A stretch of DNA of 64,000 bases from Ferrithrix thermotolerans DSM 19514 (GTDB lineage: Bacteria > Actinomycetota > Acidimicrobiia > Acidimicrobiales > Acidimicrobiaceae), in contig NZ_FQUL01000006.1 in assembly GCF_900128965.1 (NCBI RefSeq), positions 17,482 through 81,481 on the forward strand, read 5' to 3'. The notes beneath the pieces were generated by a model that saw only the letters and a program-made list of their open reading frames with translations, searched no databases and was not told the origin of the DNA. A program made the position numbers and the translations under genes. Below, in pieces: positions 44,763 to 53,369 of this stretch (position 1 is its first letter; the number at the start of each line of letters is the position of its first letter).

Positions 44763-45437
44763 ATGCGAACTCAAAGATCGCTAACCGATGCTGCGTCAGC
44801 CTTCTCCTACCGTCCAACGGGAGATACTCCGTGTGGCATTGGCTTTCGCACCTTCCGTTCCACCCTTACCCTTGGAGCAGGCCAGGTCAGGTACCTAAAT
44901 CAAGCTACGGATCTGCTGAGTGAACTAGGCACCGATGTCGTCGTCAGAGACAACGGGGGAGGGGCTGTATGGATCGAGCCTGAAGCACAGATCTGGGTGG
45001 GGATCTACCTACCCTCGACAGAAGGGTTTTTGACTGAGGACTATAGGGCCGAGCTCGTGCGAATAGGAGAGGTTATAGCTCCAGCGCTTGTTAGCTTTGG
45101 ACTCAGTGACGTCAGGGTTGTGCGGTCTCCTGACCTGTTGGGGCGTGGGAAAGAGCTATGTTTTGCTGGCCTTTCCTATGGTGAGATAACGACCTCTGGC
45201 AAGAAGATACTTGGCCTTTCTCTTAGGCGAACAAAGAGATGGAAGATATTTCATCTGATGGTGCCTGTCTATGAGACACAGGACAAAGCTGCGTCCGTGC
45301 TTCTACGCCTCGGTAAGGAGGTTCCATCTGCTGTTACGTGGAGCTCTCTGTCTGTAGAGATCGACGGACTAAAGGAGTCTGACCTATCTCAGTTAGAAGA
45401 AGACATTCTCCAAAGGATCGACTCGAGAGTTCTATAG
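44763..45437 (+). CDS. lipoate-protein ligase A-like protein (BPL/LPL catalytic fold)
   Basis: The sequence 'VVVRDNGGGAVWIEPEAQ' resembles the RRxGGGAVYHD loop of LplA/LipM-type enzymes, and 'SYGEITTSGKKILGLSLRRT' resembles their conserved NGKKIxG lysine segment. These enzymes attach lipoate or octanoate to E2 and H proteins. The 224 residues cover the catalytic domain, with a short N-terminus and no LplA accessory domain. No lipoylated protein or lipA is nearby. It could also be a relative of unknown specificity, since loop details deviate from canonical LplA. Confidence 0.65.
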   Translation: MRTQRSLTDAASAFSYRPTGDTPCGIGFRTFRSTLTLGAGQVRYLNQATDLLSELGTDVVVRDNGGGAVWIEPEAQIWVGIYLPSTEGFLTEDYRAELVRIGEVIAPALVSFGLSDVRVVRSPDLLGRGKELCFAGLSYGEITTSGKKILGLSLRRTKRWKIFHLMVPVYETQDKAASVLLRLGKEVPSAVTWSSLSVEIDGLKESDLSQLEEDILQRIDSRVL

Positions 45438-45644
45438 CTCCAGCTCTGGCGAAACCTCGCAGATCAATCGCAGCGAGCTAGTCCCCTATGTGGAGTGCAA
45501 CTTACAAAGACCGGCTACCTAGCATAGGGCATGCTCCATACTCCCTATTTCCTCCTCGATCAACGTCTTGAAGTGGCGTTGTTATCGCTTTGGGTGGTCA
45601 GTTGTACACATTTAGAGGTATTTTTTCGCAGAAATGATTGCGCG

Positions 45645-45688
45645 GTGGTGGATTGTGGTTTATCGTGGATGGAAGTGGGTGATTGGGA
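45645..45688 (+). promoter_or_regulatory. MraZ-binding repeats upstream of mraZ
   Basis: GTGG starts at 45645, 45655, 45665 and 45675, each exactly 10 bp apart, with a degenerate GGGA at 45685. MraZ is known to bind direct repeats with this period (TGGG-type in E. coli) at its own promoter. The array ends 18 bp before the mraZ start. Confidence 0.75.
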
Positions 45689-45705
45689 AGGTTTGAGGTA
45701 GCCGA

Positions 45706-46143
45706 GTGACTGAAGGAGTGCAGAGGCCAAGGTTCTTTGGAGCCTATGCGCATACCCTTGACCCAAAGGGCCGAATCACTCTTCCTGCGCGATTTCGGAC
45801 TTTCTTTGAAGACCGATGCTTTATCACTCCAAGTCAGTACGGGGATCCATGCCTCGTGATCTGGACGCCGCAGGACTACGAAGCCTTCACAGAGAAGATC
45901 AACCCAGACTCCTGGGACGACGCTGCAACGAGACTTCGCTTACGCAGCTGGCTGAAGGGAACATTTGAGGTCGAAATAGATAGAACCGGTCGTATGCCGG
46001 TACCGGCTCCACTTAGACAAAGCGCCTCGCTGGTCAAAGAGGTATCTGTCCAGGGAGTTCTCGAACGTATCGAACTATGGGACCCATCGGTCTGGGAAAG
46101 CTACTCAGCTCAGGAGTCATCCATAGAACGCGAGGGGAGGTGA
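45706..46143 (+). CDS. mraZ: transcriptional regulator MraZ
   Basis: MraZ is a DNA-binding regulator at the head of dcw clusters. The 145 residues contain two SpoVT/AbrB-like halves; the first reads FFGAYAHTLDPKGRITLPARFR and the second EVEIDRTGRMPVPAPLRQ, each with the D-x-K/R-G-R motif. The start is GTG 45706 with GAGG 7 bases upstream. Repeats matching a MraZ site lie just before it, suggesting autoregulation of the whole cluster. rsmH starts 5 bp after the stop. Confidence 0.95.
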   Translation: MTEGVQRPRFFGAYAHTLDPKGRITLPARFRTFFEDRCFITPSQYGDPCLVIWTPQDYEAFTEKINPDSWDDAATRLRLRSWLKGTFEVEIDRTGRMPVPAPLRQSASLVKEVSVQGVLERIELWDPSVWESYSAQESSIEREGR

Positions 46144-46148
46144 GGAGC

Positions 46149-47108
46149 TTGACGACAAAGGAGTATCACCGTCCTGTGATGACTCAAGAGGTCCTTGACG
46201 TCTTTGATCTTGCCCCTGGAGGAACCTATCTAGATGCGACTCTGGGCGGAGGGGGACATACCGAGGCTCTTCTCTCCCATAGAGACGACCTATATGCAGT
46301 GGCCGTAGATCGAGATGAAGAGGCGATCGAAGCTGCCACTAAGAGGCTAAAGAGATTCGGCGGACGTGTGGAGATCGTACACAGCGATGTCGCCTCTTAT
46401 GCGTATAGTGTCTCTCGTGACTCCAAGGCGGCCCGGCGCTTCGTGGGGGTGATAGCGGATCTTGGGGTATCGTCCCGACACTTCAACGAAGAGGAGAGAG
46501 GATTTTCTCTCACAGGACACGCCATACTCGATATGAGGATGGATCGAAGTCAGAGTCTTAGCGCATATGAGGTTGTGAACCAGTACTCCCAGGAGGAGCT
46601 AGTCGCAATTTTTCGCAGATACGGTGACGTCGCCTTTGCTGGCAGAGTTGCTAGAACTATCGTGGAGAACCGACCTATCAGCTATACCGATGAGCTTGCG
46701 GAGCTGGTGCGCAAAGCGATCCCTAAAAAGGCGGTATCTTTCCACATACACCCTGCAACCACCGTTTTTCAGGCTATTCGAATAGAGGTAAATCAAGAGT
46801 TCAAGCAACTTCAGGAGTTACTTGAAAGTTGCAAGTCCCTAGTCGTTCCAGGTGGAGTGGTCGTTGTTATCTCCTACCACTCAGGAGAAGACCGGCTGGT
46901 GAAGTTGTTCATGAGAGAGGCCACGACGGATAGATGCTCTTGCCCACCCCAGCTTCCATGTGTGTGTGGAAAGACGAGATGGGCCAAGGCATTGACGAGA
47001 CGGCCCATTGTTGCGACCGAGGACGAAGTCTCTTCTAACCCAAGAGCCAGAAGCGCAAAGCTGAGGGCTATTCAGAGGTTACACCAAGAAGAAGTGAGAG
47101 GTATATGA
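46149..47108 (+). CDS. rsmH: 16S rRNA (cytosine-1402-N4)-methyltransferase RsmH
   Basis: RsmH (MraW) methylates C1402 in the 16S rRNA decoding centre. The SAM site is DATLGGGGHTEALL, and other marks are HRPVMTQEVLD at the start, ADLGVSSRHFNEEERGFS, LDMRMD and the cysteine-containing tail CSCPPQLPCVCG. The 319 residues are normal. TTG 46149 has GGGGAGG 9 bases upstream; GTG 46140 and starts inside mraZ are less likely. It overlaps the next gene by 4 bp. Confidence 0.95.
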   Translation: MTTKEYHRPVMTQEVLDVFDLAPGGTYLDATLGGGGHTEALLSHRDDLYAVAVDRDEEAIEAATKRLKRFGGRVEIVHSDVASYAYSVSRDSKAARRFVGVIADLGVSSRHFNEEERGFSLTGHAILDMRMDRSQSLSAYEVVNQYSQEELVAIFRRYGDVAFAGRVARTIVENRPISYTDELAELVRKAIPKKAVSFHIHPATTVFQAIRIEVNQEFKQLQELLESCKSLVVPGGVVVVISYHSGEDRLVKLFMREATTDRCSCPPQLPCVCGKTRWAKALTRRPIVATEDEVSSNPRARSAKLRAIQRLHQEEVRGI

Positions 47109-47611
47109 TGGCAAAGTCTCAGTTTGACGTTAACCAGAGTTCTAAGGGCTACGCTACCGATCGACTGCAGCCGAGGTCTCCTGCTTATACTCCACCCAAG
47201 CTCAAGGTGCTTGAGAGACATCGCCGCATAGATCAGATTCGTAGCCGAATCACCCCATTTCTCCTTGGGTCCGTTGTTCTTGCCGCACTGTTCGTCGCTG
47301 TCTTGGCTCGCGCAGAGATGGCGGCCATGCAGCTAAGACTTCAAAGTGTGCAGAGTCAGATCGCTAAGGCCTCTGATCAGCAACAGAGTCTTCTCCTAAA
47401 GGTCGGGCAGCTCTCTTCTCCAAGTCGCGTCATAGCCTATGCGGAACACAGGTTGAACCTTGTTCCACCCACTCAGAGCTCAGTTGTGGGAGGATCCTCA
47501 ATCTCTGGTGGTCAAAGTGTGACGAAAATCCCTCTAGCTCAAAGCCAGGTACCCCTACCAGCAGGATATCAGGTGGCACCAAGTAGCTCAAGGAGTACGA
47601 AGGTTGGCTAA
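47105..47611 (+). CDS. FtsL-like cell division protein
   Basis: The 168-residue product has a basic cytosolic N-terminus of about 55 residues, one membrane span (about 56-74, FLLGSVVLAALFVAVLA), a short coiled coil (AAMQLRLQSVQSQIAKASDQQQ) and the FtsL/DivIC pattern VIAYAEHRLNLVPP. Placement between rsmH and ftsI is the usual ftsL site. FtsL joins FtsQ and FtsB to activate FtsW/FtsI. Sequence conservation in this family is low, so the call rests on topology and position. It overlaps both neighbours. Confidence 0.85.
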   Translation: MMAKSQFDVNQSSKGYATDRLQPRSPAYTPPKLKVLERHRRIDQIRSRITPFLLGSVVLAALFVAVLARAEMAAMQLRLQSVQSQIAKASDQQQSLLLKVGQLSSPSRVIAYAEHRLNLVPPTQSSVVGGSSISGGQSVTKIPLAQSQVPLPAGYQVAPSSSRSTKVG

Positions 47612-49490
47612 AAGATCTAATACTTCGTCTTTGAGAAAAAGAGTTTCTGTAACGATAGCAGGCTCTCTTATAGGCTTTCTATTTCTCTTTGGGCAGTTGG
47701 TTAGAGTGACTATGCTCCCAGACTCTCAAATACTTGGCTATGCAAACTCAGAGGTACTAAAGACCGTGACGATCCCTGCGGCGAGGGGGGAGATCGAAGA
47801 CCGTTATGGAAAACCGCTAGCGTTTTCGGTTAATCTCAAGTCGGTCGTTGCTGACCCACAGCAGGTTACCAATCCAGAGGCCGAGGCTGCGCTGCTGTCG
47901 CCCTTGCTTGGGATGGGTCAGGCCCAGATACGGGACCTTCTTATTATGCCTGGTCAGTTTGAGTACATCAAAAGACTCGTCCCACACACTATCTCTGCGT
48001 CCTTGCAGCAGCTAATAGATGAGTCCAAGTTACCAGGGATAACACTTATCCAAGAGAGTGAGAGGGTTTATCCGCAGGAGCCGCTTGCTGAGGCTGTGAT
48101 CGGTCAGACAAACACCTTCGGACAGGGTATATCTGGACTTGAGTACCAATACAACTCTCAGCTACAGGGCACTTCGGGTTCAGAGACCTACAAGGTTACC
48201 AACACCAACATCGCTGTTCCAGACGGAGTAGTGTCCTATAAGCCTCCCGTTCCGGGATCGACCCTAAAGCTTACTTTGGACTCTACGCTTCAGTACTACG
48301 TGGAGAAGGTGTTAGCCTCTGAAATGGAGGTCTCAAGGGCGATCGGTGGAACGGCCGTTGTGATGGATGTGAAGACCGGCCAGATCTTAGCGATGGTCTC
48401 TCTAAGTGCGCCGCCGCTCCCTGGTACTCCTGCTACTCCCAAAGGATTCCCTCAAGGTGCTACCCCGGTAGACGCAACGGTGTCGCTTCCCACCGAGTCG
48501 TGGGTCAATACTGCGGTCGATAGCGTCTATGAGCCTGGGTCCGTGGCTAAGATAGCGACCTTTACTGCAGCCCTGGAGCACCATGTAATTACCCCGACGT
48601 CGAAGTTCCTCGTTCCGGACCAACTCTACATCGATGGCGCCCGCTTTCACGACGCTGAACCGCATCCTACAGAGATCATGCCCGTGGGACAGATCCTAGG
48701 GCAGTCATCTAACATCGGCACGATCATGATCGCTGAGAAGCTTGGCAAGTACATCATTACAAAGTCGTTTGCCAGATATGGATGGGGTCAGAGCACGGGA
48801 CTCAACTTTCCAGGGGAGACCTATGGGTTCTTGAAAAATCCTGCGACCTGGTCAGGAACTGCTATCGGTTCAGTCCCTATCGGCCAAGATGAGGCCGTTA
48901 CCCCACTACAGGTTCTGGACTCATATAACGCAGTGGCCAACGGTGGAGTGATGGTCACTCCAAAGCTGGTTGAAAAGATCATCGAACCAAACGGTCAAAG
49001 CATAACGCCGTACTCCAGACCACCGAAGCGGATCGTCTCAGCGAAGGTAGCCTCGGAGATGCGATCTCTATTTGAAAATGCGGTCAAAGCAAACGGCACC
49101 GCACCAGCGGCGGCTATCGCAGGATATCAGGTTGCGGGGAAGACAGGAACCTCCCAAAAGCCCTGGCCAAGTTTGCCGGGATATCAGCCCGGAGCGTTCT
49201 GGGGCACCTTCGTCGGTTTCGTTCCTGCTTCTAATCCGGTTCTCTCTGCCATAGTGGAGTTGAATCAACCGACGCCGATATATGGAGGATCCGTAGCGGC
49301 ACCAGTGTTCTCTCAGATCATGACATATGCCTTACAGCGCTATGGTATCGAGCCAAACGGAGAGATAGTCGGAGCTGCACCCAAAGTAGTTCCCAACATA
49401 AGTACCACGACTTCTAAGGGTGGTAATGGTTCAAGCTTTCCTTCCAGGGATACAGTAGGCGGGGCAGGATGGCTACGCTTTGCTCGGTAG
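47604..49490 (+). CDS. ftsI: peptidoglycan transpeptidase FtsI (class B penicillin-binding protein)
   Basis: FtsI crosslinks septal peptidoglycan in the periplasm-like space. A membrane anchor spans about residues 14-35, followed by the pedestal domain (RGEIEDRYGKPLA) and the transpeptidase domain with SVAK (Ser313-Lys316), SSN (368-370) and KTGT (513-516). No PASTA domain is seen in the 628 residues; the tail is Ser/Thr/Gly-rich. The start is TTG 47604 with AAGGAG 8 bases upstream. It overlaps murE by 22 bp. Confidence 0.96.
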   Translation: MAKRSNTSSLRKRVSVTIAGSLIGFLFLFGQLVRVTMLPDSQILGYANSEVLKTVTIPAARGEIEDRYGKPLAFSVNLKSVVADPQQVTNPEAEAALLSPLLGMGQAQIRDLLIMPGQFEYIKRLVPHTISASLQQLIDESKLPGITLIQESERVYPQEPLAEAVIGQTNTFGQGISGLEYQYNSQLQGTSGSETYKVTNTNIAVPDGVVSYKPPVPGSTLKLTLDSTLQYYVEKVLASEMEVSRAIGGTAVVMDVKTGQILAMVSLSAPPLPGTPATPKGFPQGATPVDATVSLPTESWVNTAVDSVYEPGSVAKIATFTAALEHHVITPTSKFLVPDQLYIDGARFHDAEPHPTEIMPVGQILGQSSNIGTIMIAEKLGKYIITKSFARYGWGQSTGLNFPGETYGFLKNPATWSGTAIGSVPIGQDEAVTPLQVLDSYNAVANGGVMVTPKLVEKIIEPNGQSITPYSRPPKRIVSAKVASEMRSLFENAVKANGTAPAAAIAGYQVAGKTGTSQKPWPSLPGYQPGAFWGTFVGFVPASNPVLSAIVELNQPTPIYGGSVAAPVFSQIMTYALQRYGIEPNGEIVGAAPKVVPNISTTTSKGGNGSSFPSRDTVGGAGWLRFAR

Positions 49491-51004
49491 AGTTAGAGGG
49501 TCGAGAACGGTTTTATCTTGAAGAAGCCGACGGATTTGACCTTGGGGATGTTTTGTTATCGAGTGATGATAGAAGTCGTGGTATCGATCTAAAGAGTTTG
49601 CAAAAGGCTGTACCGAACTCCCGTTTGCTCGGTGGCGGTGAAGATCTTTTTCTCAGGGAGATTTACCTCGATCATCACGAGGTGACGCCTAACTCTATCT
49701 TTGCGGCTGTTCGTGGCGACAGACGGGATGGACATAACTACATCGATGAGGCGATATCCCGTGGAGCAACTGCAATTCTTCTAAGCGACGAGCGCAAGCT
49801 TTCTGTTCCTCAGCTAGTCGTTCCGGAGTCGCATGTAAGACGAGAGGTTGCGCGTGCCGCTTCGCTCATATACGGCGAGCCTTCCAAAGAGCTAAGGGTT
49901 ATAGGTGTAACTGGAACCAACGGAAAGACCACGGTTGTCCATCTTCTCTCCCAGGCACTTGAGCACTTAGGCGAGCGATGTGGTGAACTTGGAACCCTCT
50001 GGGGTCGCCTCACTACGCCTGAGGCTCCCCAGCTTCAACGGCGGTTGCGGGAGTTTATCTCGGAGGGGAAAAGATTTGGAGCCATCGAGGTGTCCTCTAT
50101 CGCGCTGGATAGACATCGAACCGACTTCGTGCGCTTTGAGATTGCGATATTTACTAACCTTTCCCAAGACCATCTAGACGTGCATGGCTCTATGGAGAAC
50201 TACTATCAGGCAAAACTCAAACTCTTCCTGGACCCTACTTCCGTGAAAGAGGCGGTCATTTACTCCTCGGACCCCTATGGTCAAAGGGTTATTCGTGAGG
50301 CAAACGTCCCCCTTAGACCGGTAGGGATGCAAGACGTTGAAGGCTATCGCCTAAGTGGTGAGGGAACAGAGTTCACCTATCGAGGTAGAAAATTTCACTC
50401 GCCTTTAGTGGGGGTTCACAATCTTGCAAACCTTTTGGTTGTGGTTGCAACCCTAGAGGGGCTTGGGTTCGGTCTTGATGAGATAGCGGAGTCTTTGGAG
50501 GACGCAGGAGAACCTAAAGGCCGACTGGAGTTTATCGATGAGGGGCAGCCTTTCGACGTCGTAATTGACTATGCGCATACTCCGGCAGCGATGAAGGCGG
50601 TGCTAGAGGCGCTCTCTCTACGGCTGGAGGTAGGTGGACGGCTGATCACGGTCTTTGGTTGCGGGGGAGATCGAGACCGCTACAAGCGGCCTGAGATGGG
50701 CAGGGTGGCGTCCACGCTCTCTGCGCACGTGGTGATTACTAACGATAATCCTCGCAGCGAAGATCCATCTGAGATAGCTGCTGAGGTACGCTCTGGGGTG
50801 GTCCCAGGGGCTGAGGTGGAGACGGTTTTAGATAGACGGGAGGCGATCGCTAGGGCGATCCGACTCGCTAGACCCGGAGACGTCGTTCTAATCGCCGGTA
50901 AAGGCCATGAGCGCCGTCAGATCATAAAGGACGAGGAGATAGCTTTCGACGACACCGAGGTGGCAAGAACCATTGTACTGAGCCACCTAAGGGAGTCTCG
51001 TTGA
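49469..51004 (+). CDS. murE: UDP-N-acetylmuramoyl-tripeptide synthetase MurE (meso-DAP adding)
   Basis: MurE adds the third amino acid to the UDP-MurNAc stem peptide. The ATP site is VIGVTGTNGKTT, a lysine likely carbamylated lies in MENYYQAKLKLF, and DNPRSEDP is the motif that selects meso-diaminopimelate over lysine, fitting the dap genes in this window. The 511 residues are standard. ATG 49469 lies inside the end of ftsI. Its stop overlaps the mraY start, leaving no room for murF, which normally stands here. Confidence 0.95.
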   Translation: MATLCSVELEGRERFYLEEADGFDLGDVLLSSDDRSRGIDLKSLQKAVPNSRLLGGGEDLFLREIYLDHHEVTPNSIFAAVRGDRRDGHNYIDEAISRGATAILLSDERKLSVPQLVVPESHVRREVARAASLIYGEPSKELRVIGVTGTNGKTTVVHLLSQALEHLGERCGELGTLWGRLTTPEAPQLQRRLREFISEGKRFGAIEVSSIALDRHRTDFVRFEIAIFTNLSQDHLDVHGSMENYYQAKLKLFLDPTSVKEAVIYSSDPYGQRVIREANVPLRPVGMQDVEGYRLSGEGTEFTYRGRKFHSPLVGVHNLANLLVVVATLEGLGFGLDEIAESLEDAGEPKGRLEFIDEGQPFDVVIDYAHTPAAMKAVLEALSLRLEVGGRLITVFGCGGDRDRYKRPEMGRVASTLSAHVVITNDNPRSEDPSEIAAEVRSGVVPGAEVETVLDRREAIARAIRLARPGDVVLIAGKGHERRQIIKDEEIAFDDTEVARTIVLSHLRESR

Positions 51005-52041
51005 TCTCGATACTTGTAGCAGGAGCCGTCTCGCTGTTAGTCTCGAGCTTTGTGATGCCCTACCTCATAGATCGCTTTACCCAAAGGGGGGTGGGACAAC
51101 AGATTCGAGAAGACGGCCCCAAGGATCACATGGTTAAGGCGGGCACCCCTACCATGGGTGGGATAGCGATTATTTTGGGGATGGTTTTGGGGTATCTGGC
51201 CGCCCATGGAAACCTCGGCGAAGGTTTTACTCGGGACGGCTTGCTCCTTGTATCTTTGGCTATCCTTACTGGCTTTACCGGATTTTTAGATGACTTTATA
51301 AAGATCCGAAACCGGCGGAGTCTTGGGCTGACAAAGGCTGGCAAGTTCTCTATGCAGTTTCTCATAGCCCTAGCATTTGCCATCGCAGCACACTACTGGG
51401 CTCACGTGCCTACTGAGATCACCTTCGACCGTGAAAGTAGCTTCAACATTCAGCTTGGAACCGTCGGTTGGATAGTTTTTGCCACTTTAGTGGTGGTGGG
51501 AGCATCGAACGCAGTCAACCTCACCGATGGACTGGACGGTTTAGCGGCGGGCTCATCGATCTTTAGCTTCGCAACTTTTGCAATCCTCGGATACTGGCAG
51601 TTTCGTCATTTTCCAATCTACAAGGTGCCCCACACCTTAGACGAGGCGATCGTATCGGTCTCGATGGTAGGAGCGCTGGCAGGATTTTTGTGGTGGAACG
51701 CACCGCCCGCCAAGATATTCATGGGAGATACAGGGTCCTTGGCGATAGGTGCAACACTTGGAGGACTAGCCCTTGTCATGCAACTTGATCTTTTGCTGGT
51801 GATATTGGCAGGTCTATTTGTCATAGAGACGCTCTCTGTAATTGCGCAAGTATTTTCATTTCGGGTTTTTCATAAAAGGGTTCTTCGAATGGCTCCGATC
51901 CACCATCACTTTGAGTTGCTTGGATGGCCTGAGACGACGGTGCTAATCAGGCTTTGGATTTTGGCCGCTTTGTTTACGGCACTTGGCTTGGGTGTGTTTT
52001 ATGCTGACTTCCTTTCGCTTGGGACGACGACTCTAAGATGA
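51001..52041 (+). CDS. mraY: phospho-N-acetylmuramoyl-pentapeptide transferase MraY
   Basis: MraY transfers phospho-MurNAc-pentapeptide to undecaprenyl phosphate, making lipid I in the membrane. About ten hydrophobic helices fill the 346 residues. The catalytic and metal motifs are AGTPTMGGIAI, FLDDFIKI, NAVNLTDGLDGLAAG, FMGDTGSLAIG and the HHHFE loop (PIHHHFELLGW). The start is TTG 51001, in a TTGA overlap with the murE stop; the murD ATG overlaps its own stop in the same way. Confidence 0.96.
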   Translation: MISILVAGAVSLLVSSFVMPYLIDRFTQRGVGQQIREDGPKDHMVKAGTPTMGGIAIILGMVLGYLAAHGNLGEGFTRDGLLLVSLAILTGFTGFLDDFIKIRNRRSLGLTKAGKFSMQFLIALAFAIAAHYWAHVPTEITFDRESSFNIQLGTVGWIVFATLVVVGASNAVNLTDGLDGLAAGSSIFSFATFAILGYWQFRHFPIYKVPHTLDEAIVSVSMVGALAGFLWWNAPPAKIFMGDTGSLAIGATLGGLALVMQLDLLLVILAGLFVIETLSVIAQVFSFRVFHKRVLRMAPIHHHFELLGWPETTVLIRLWILAALFTALGLGVFYADFLSLGTTTLR

Positions 52042-53366
52042 GAGGTTCACCACTCGATCTAAGAAGGGTTTTGGTCGTAGGGGCTGGGACCTCTGGGCAA
52101 GGCGCCGTTAGTGCGCTTGGCGAGATTGCAGCGGCTATCTGTGTCGTCGATGACGGCGTGAAAGGGTCGTCCTGGACGCCTCAGTCTTACTCAAAGGTTG
52201 TGTTTTTTGGAACACAGAGGTCGTTCCTTCAGACCTTCTCTAGCAGTTGGCCAACGTTGGTTGTGCTTTCGCCGGGATTTACTCCACTGCCGGAGCTCAT
52301 CTCGAATCATACCGAAGTTATAGGGGAGGTTGAGCTAGGATACCGGCTCTCTAAGGGGACTTTGATAGGAGTGACCGGGACTAACGGCAAGACCTCGGTT
52401 ACCCAGATGATATCAAACATGTTGGACCTGGCGGAGATCCCAGCCGTAGCGGCTGGAAACATAGGGGTTCCTTTTTCAAAGGTCGCCACTCAAGATGGGA
52501 TCAAGGTCGTAGAGCTAAGCTCCTTTCAGCTGGAAAGAACTACAGAGCTTCACCTAGACGTCGCAATCTGGACCAACTTCGCCCCAGATCATCTAGATGT
52601 TCATGGTTCTCTAAAGAACTACAAGGCTGCAAAGGAAAGGATCTGGAATAACCAAGGGAGCAAAGACCTAAGAGTAATTAACGCAGATGACGCGGAGGTT
52701 CTATCTTCTGAACGGTCAAGCGGCGTGAGGGAGGTGTACTTCTCCTTGGAGAAAGAAGCTGAGTTCTGCGTTGTAGGCGGTGAGATCCTGATGACCCCTC
52801 AGGGGCCACTCGCAAGGATCTCTGAGCTAGCTAGACATATTCCCCACGAGACAGCAAACCTGCTTTGTGCCGCAGCTGCAGCATTAGAGGTTGGAGCACC
52901 GATGGACGCTGTCTCGGAGTACGTTAGGTCTTTCGCTGGCTTTGAGCACAGAGTGGAGTTTGTCGCCTCTATTGAAGGTGTTCAGTTTTATAACGACTCC
53001 AAGGCAACCTCGCCCGCAGCGACTATTGCGGCAGTGGAGGCGTTCTCATCGGTAGTGCTTCTAGCTGGGGGTAGAAACAAAGGCCTTGATCTTCACGAAC
53101 TCCTAAAGGTAAAAGACCGATTAAAGAAGGTAGTGGTCTTTGGTGAGGTTGCTGAGACGTTAGCACAGATCTTCTCTAGCGAACATGTCGCTTGTGAGAT
53201 GGCGTGGTCCATGGAAGAGGCGGTCAGGAAGGGATACAGCTCTGCTCATCGAGGCGATGTCGTGCTTTTGTCGCCGGCAAATACGTCTTTTGACTGGTAC
53301 GAAAACTACGGCCAGAGAGGGCTTGACTTTAAAGACAAGGTGTTCAAGGTGGCGGGAGGGCGCTGA
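52038..53366 (+). CDS. murD: UDP-N-acetylmuramoylalanine-D-glutamate ligase MurD
   Basis: MurD adds D-glutamate to UDP-MurNAc-L-Ala in the cytoplasm. The N-terminal nucleotide-sugar domain starts VLVVGAGTSGQGAV; the ATP site is LIGVTGTNGKTS; ELSSFQLE, NFAPDHLDVHGS and the C-terminal HRVEFVASIEGVQFYNDSKAT are typical. The 442 residues are normal. The ATG overlaps mraY by 4 bp and ftsW begins 3 bp after the stop. Confidence 0.95.
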   Translation: MRGSPLDLRRVLVVGAGTSGQGAVSALGEIAAAICVVDDGVKGSSWTPQSYSKVVFFGTQRSFLQTFSSSWPTLVVLSPGFTPLPELISNHTEVIGEVELGYRLSKGTLIGVTGTNGKTSVTQMISNMLDLAEIPAVAAGNIGVPFSKVATQDGIKVVELSSFQLERTTELHLDVAIWTNFAPDHLDVHGSLKNYKAAKERIWNNQGSKDLRVINADDAEVLSSERSSGVREVYFSLEKEAEFCVVGGEILMTPQGPLARISELARHIPHETANLLCAAAAALEVGAPMDAVSEYVRSFAGFEHRVEFVASIEGVQFYNDSKATSPAATIAAVEAFSSVVLLAGGRNKGLDLHELLKVKDRLKKVVVFGEVAETLAQIFSSEHVACEMAWSMEEAVRKGYSSAHRGDVVLLSPANTSFDWYENYGQRGLDFKDKVFKVAGGR

Positions 53367-53369
53367 CTT

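Noticed and set aside
44678..44923. Alternative frame overlapping the lipoate-ligase-like gene
   Set aside because: It shares the same bases as the better-supported frame, has no conserved motif and ends inside it.
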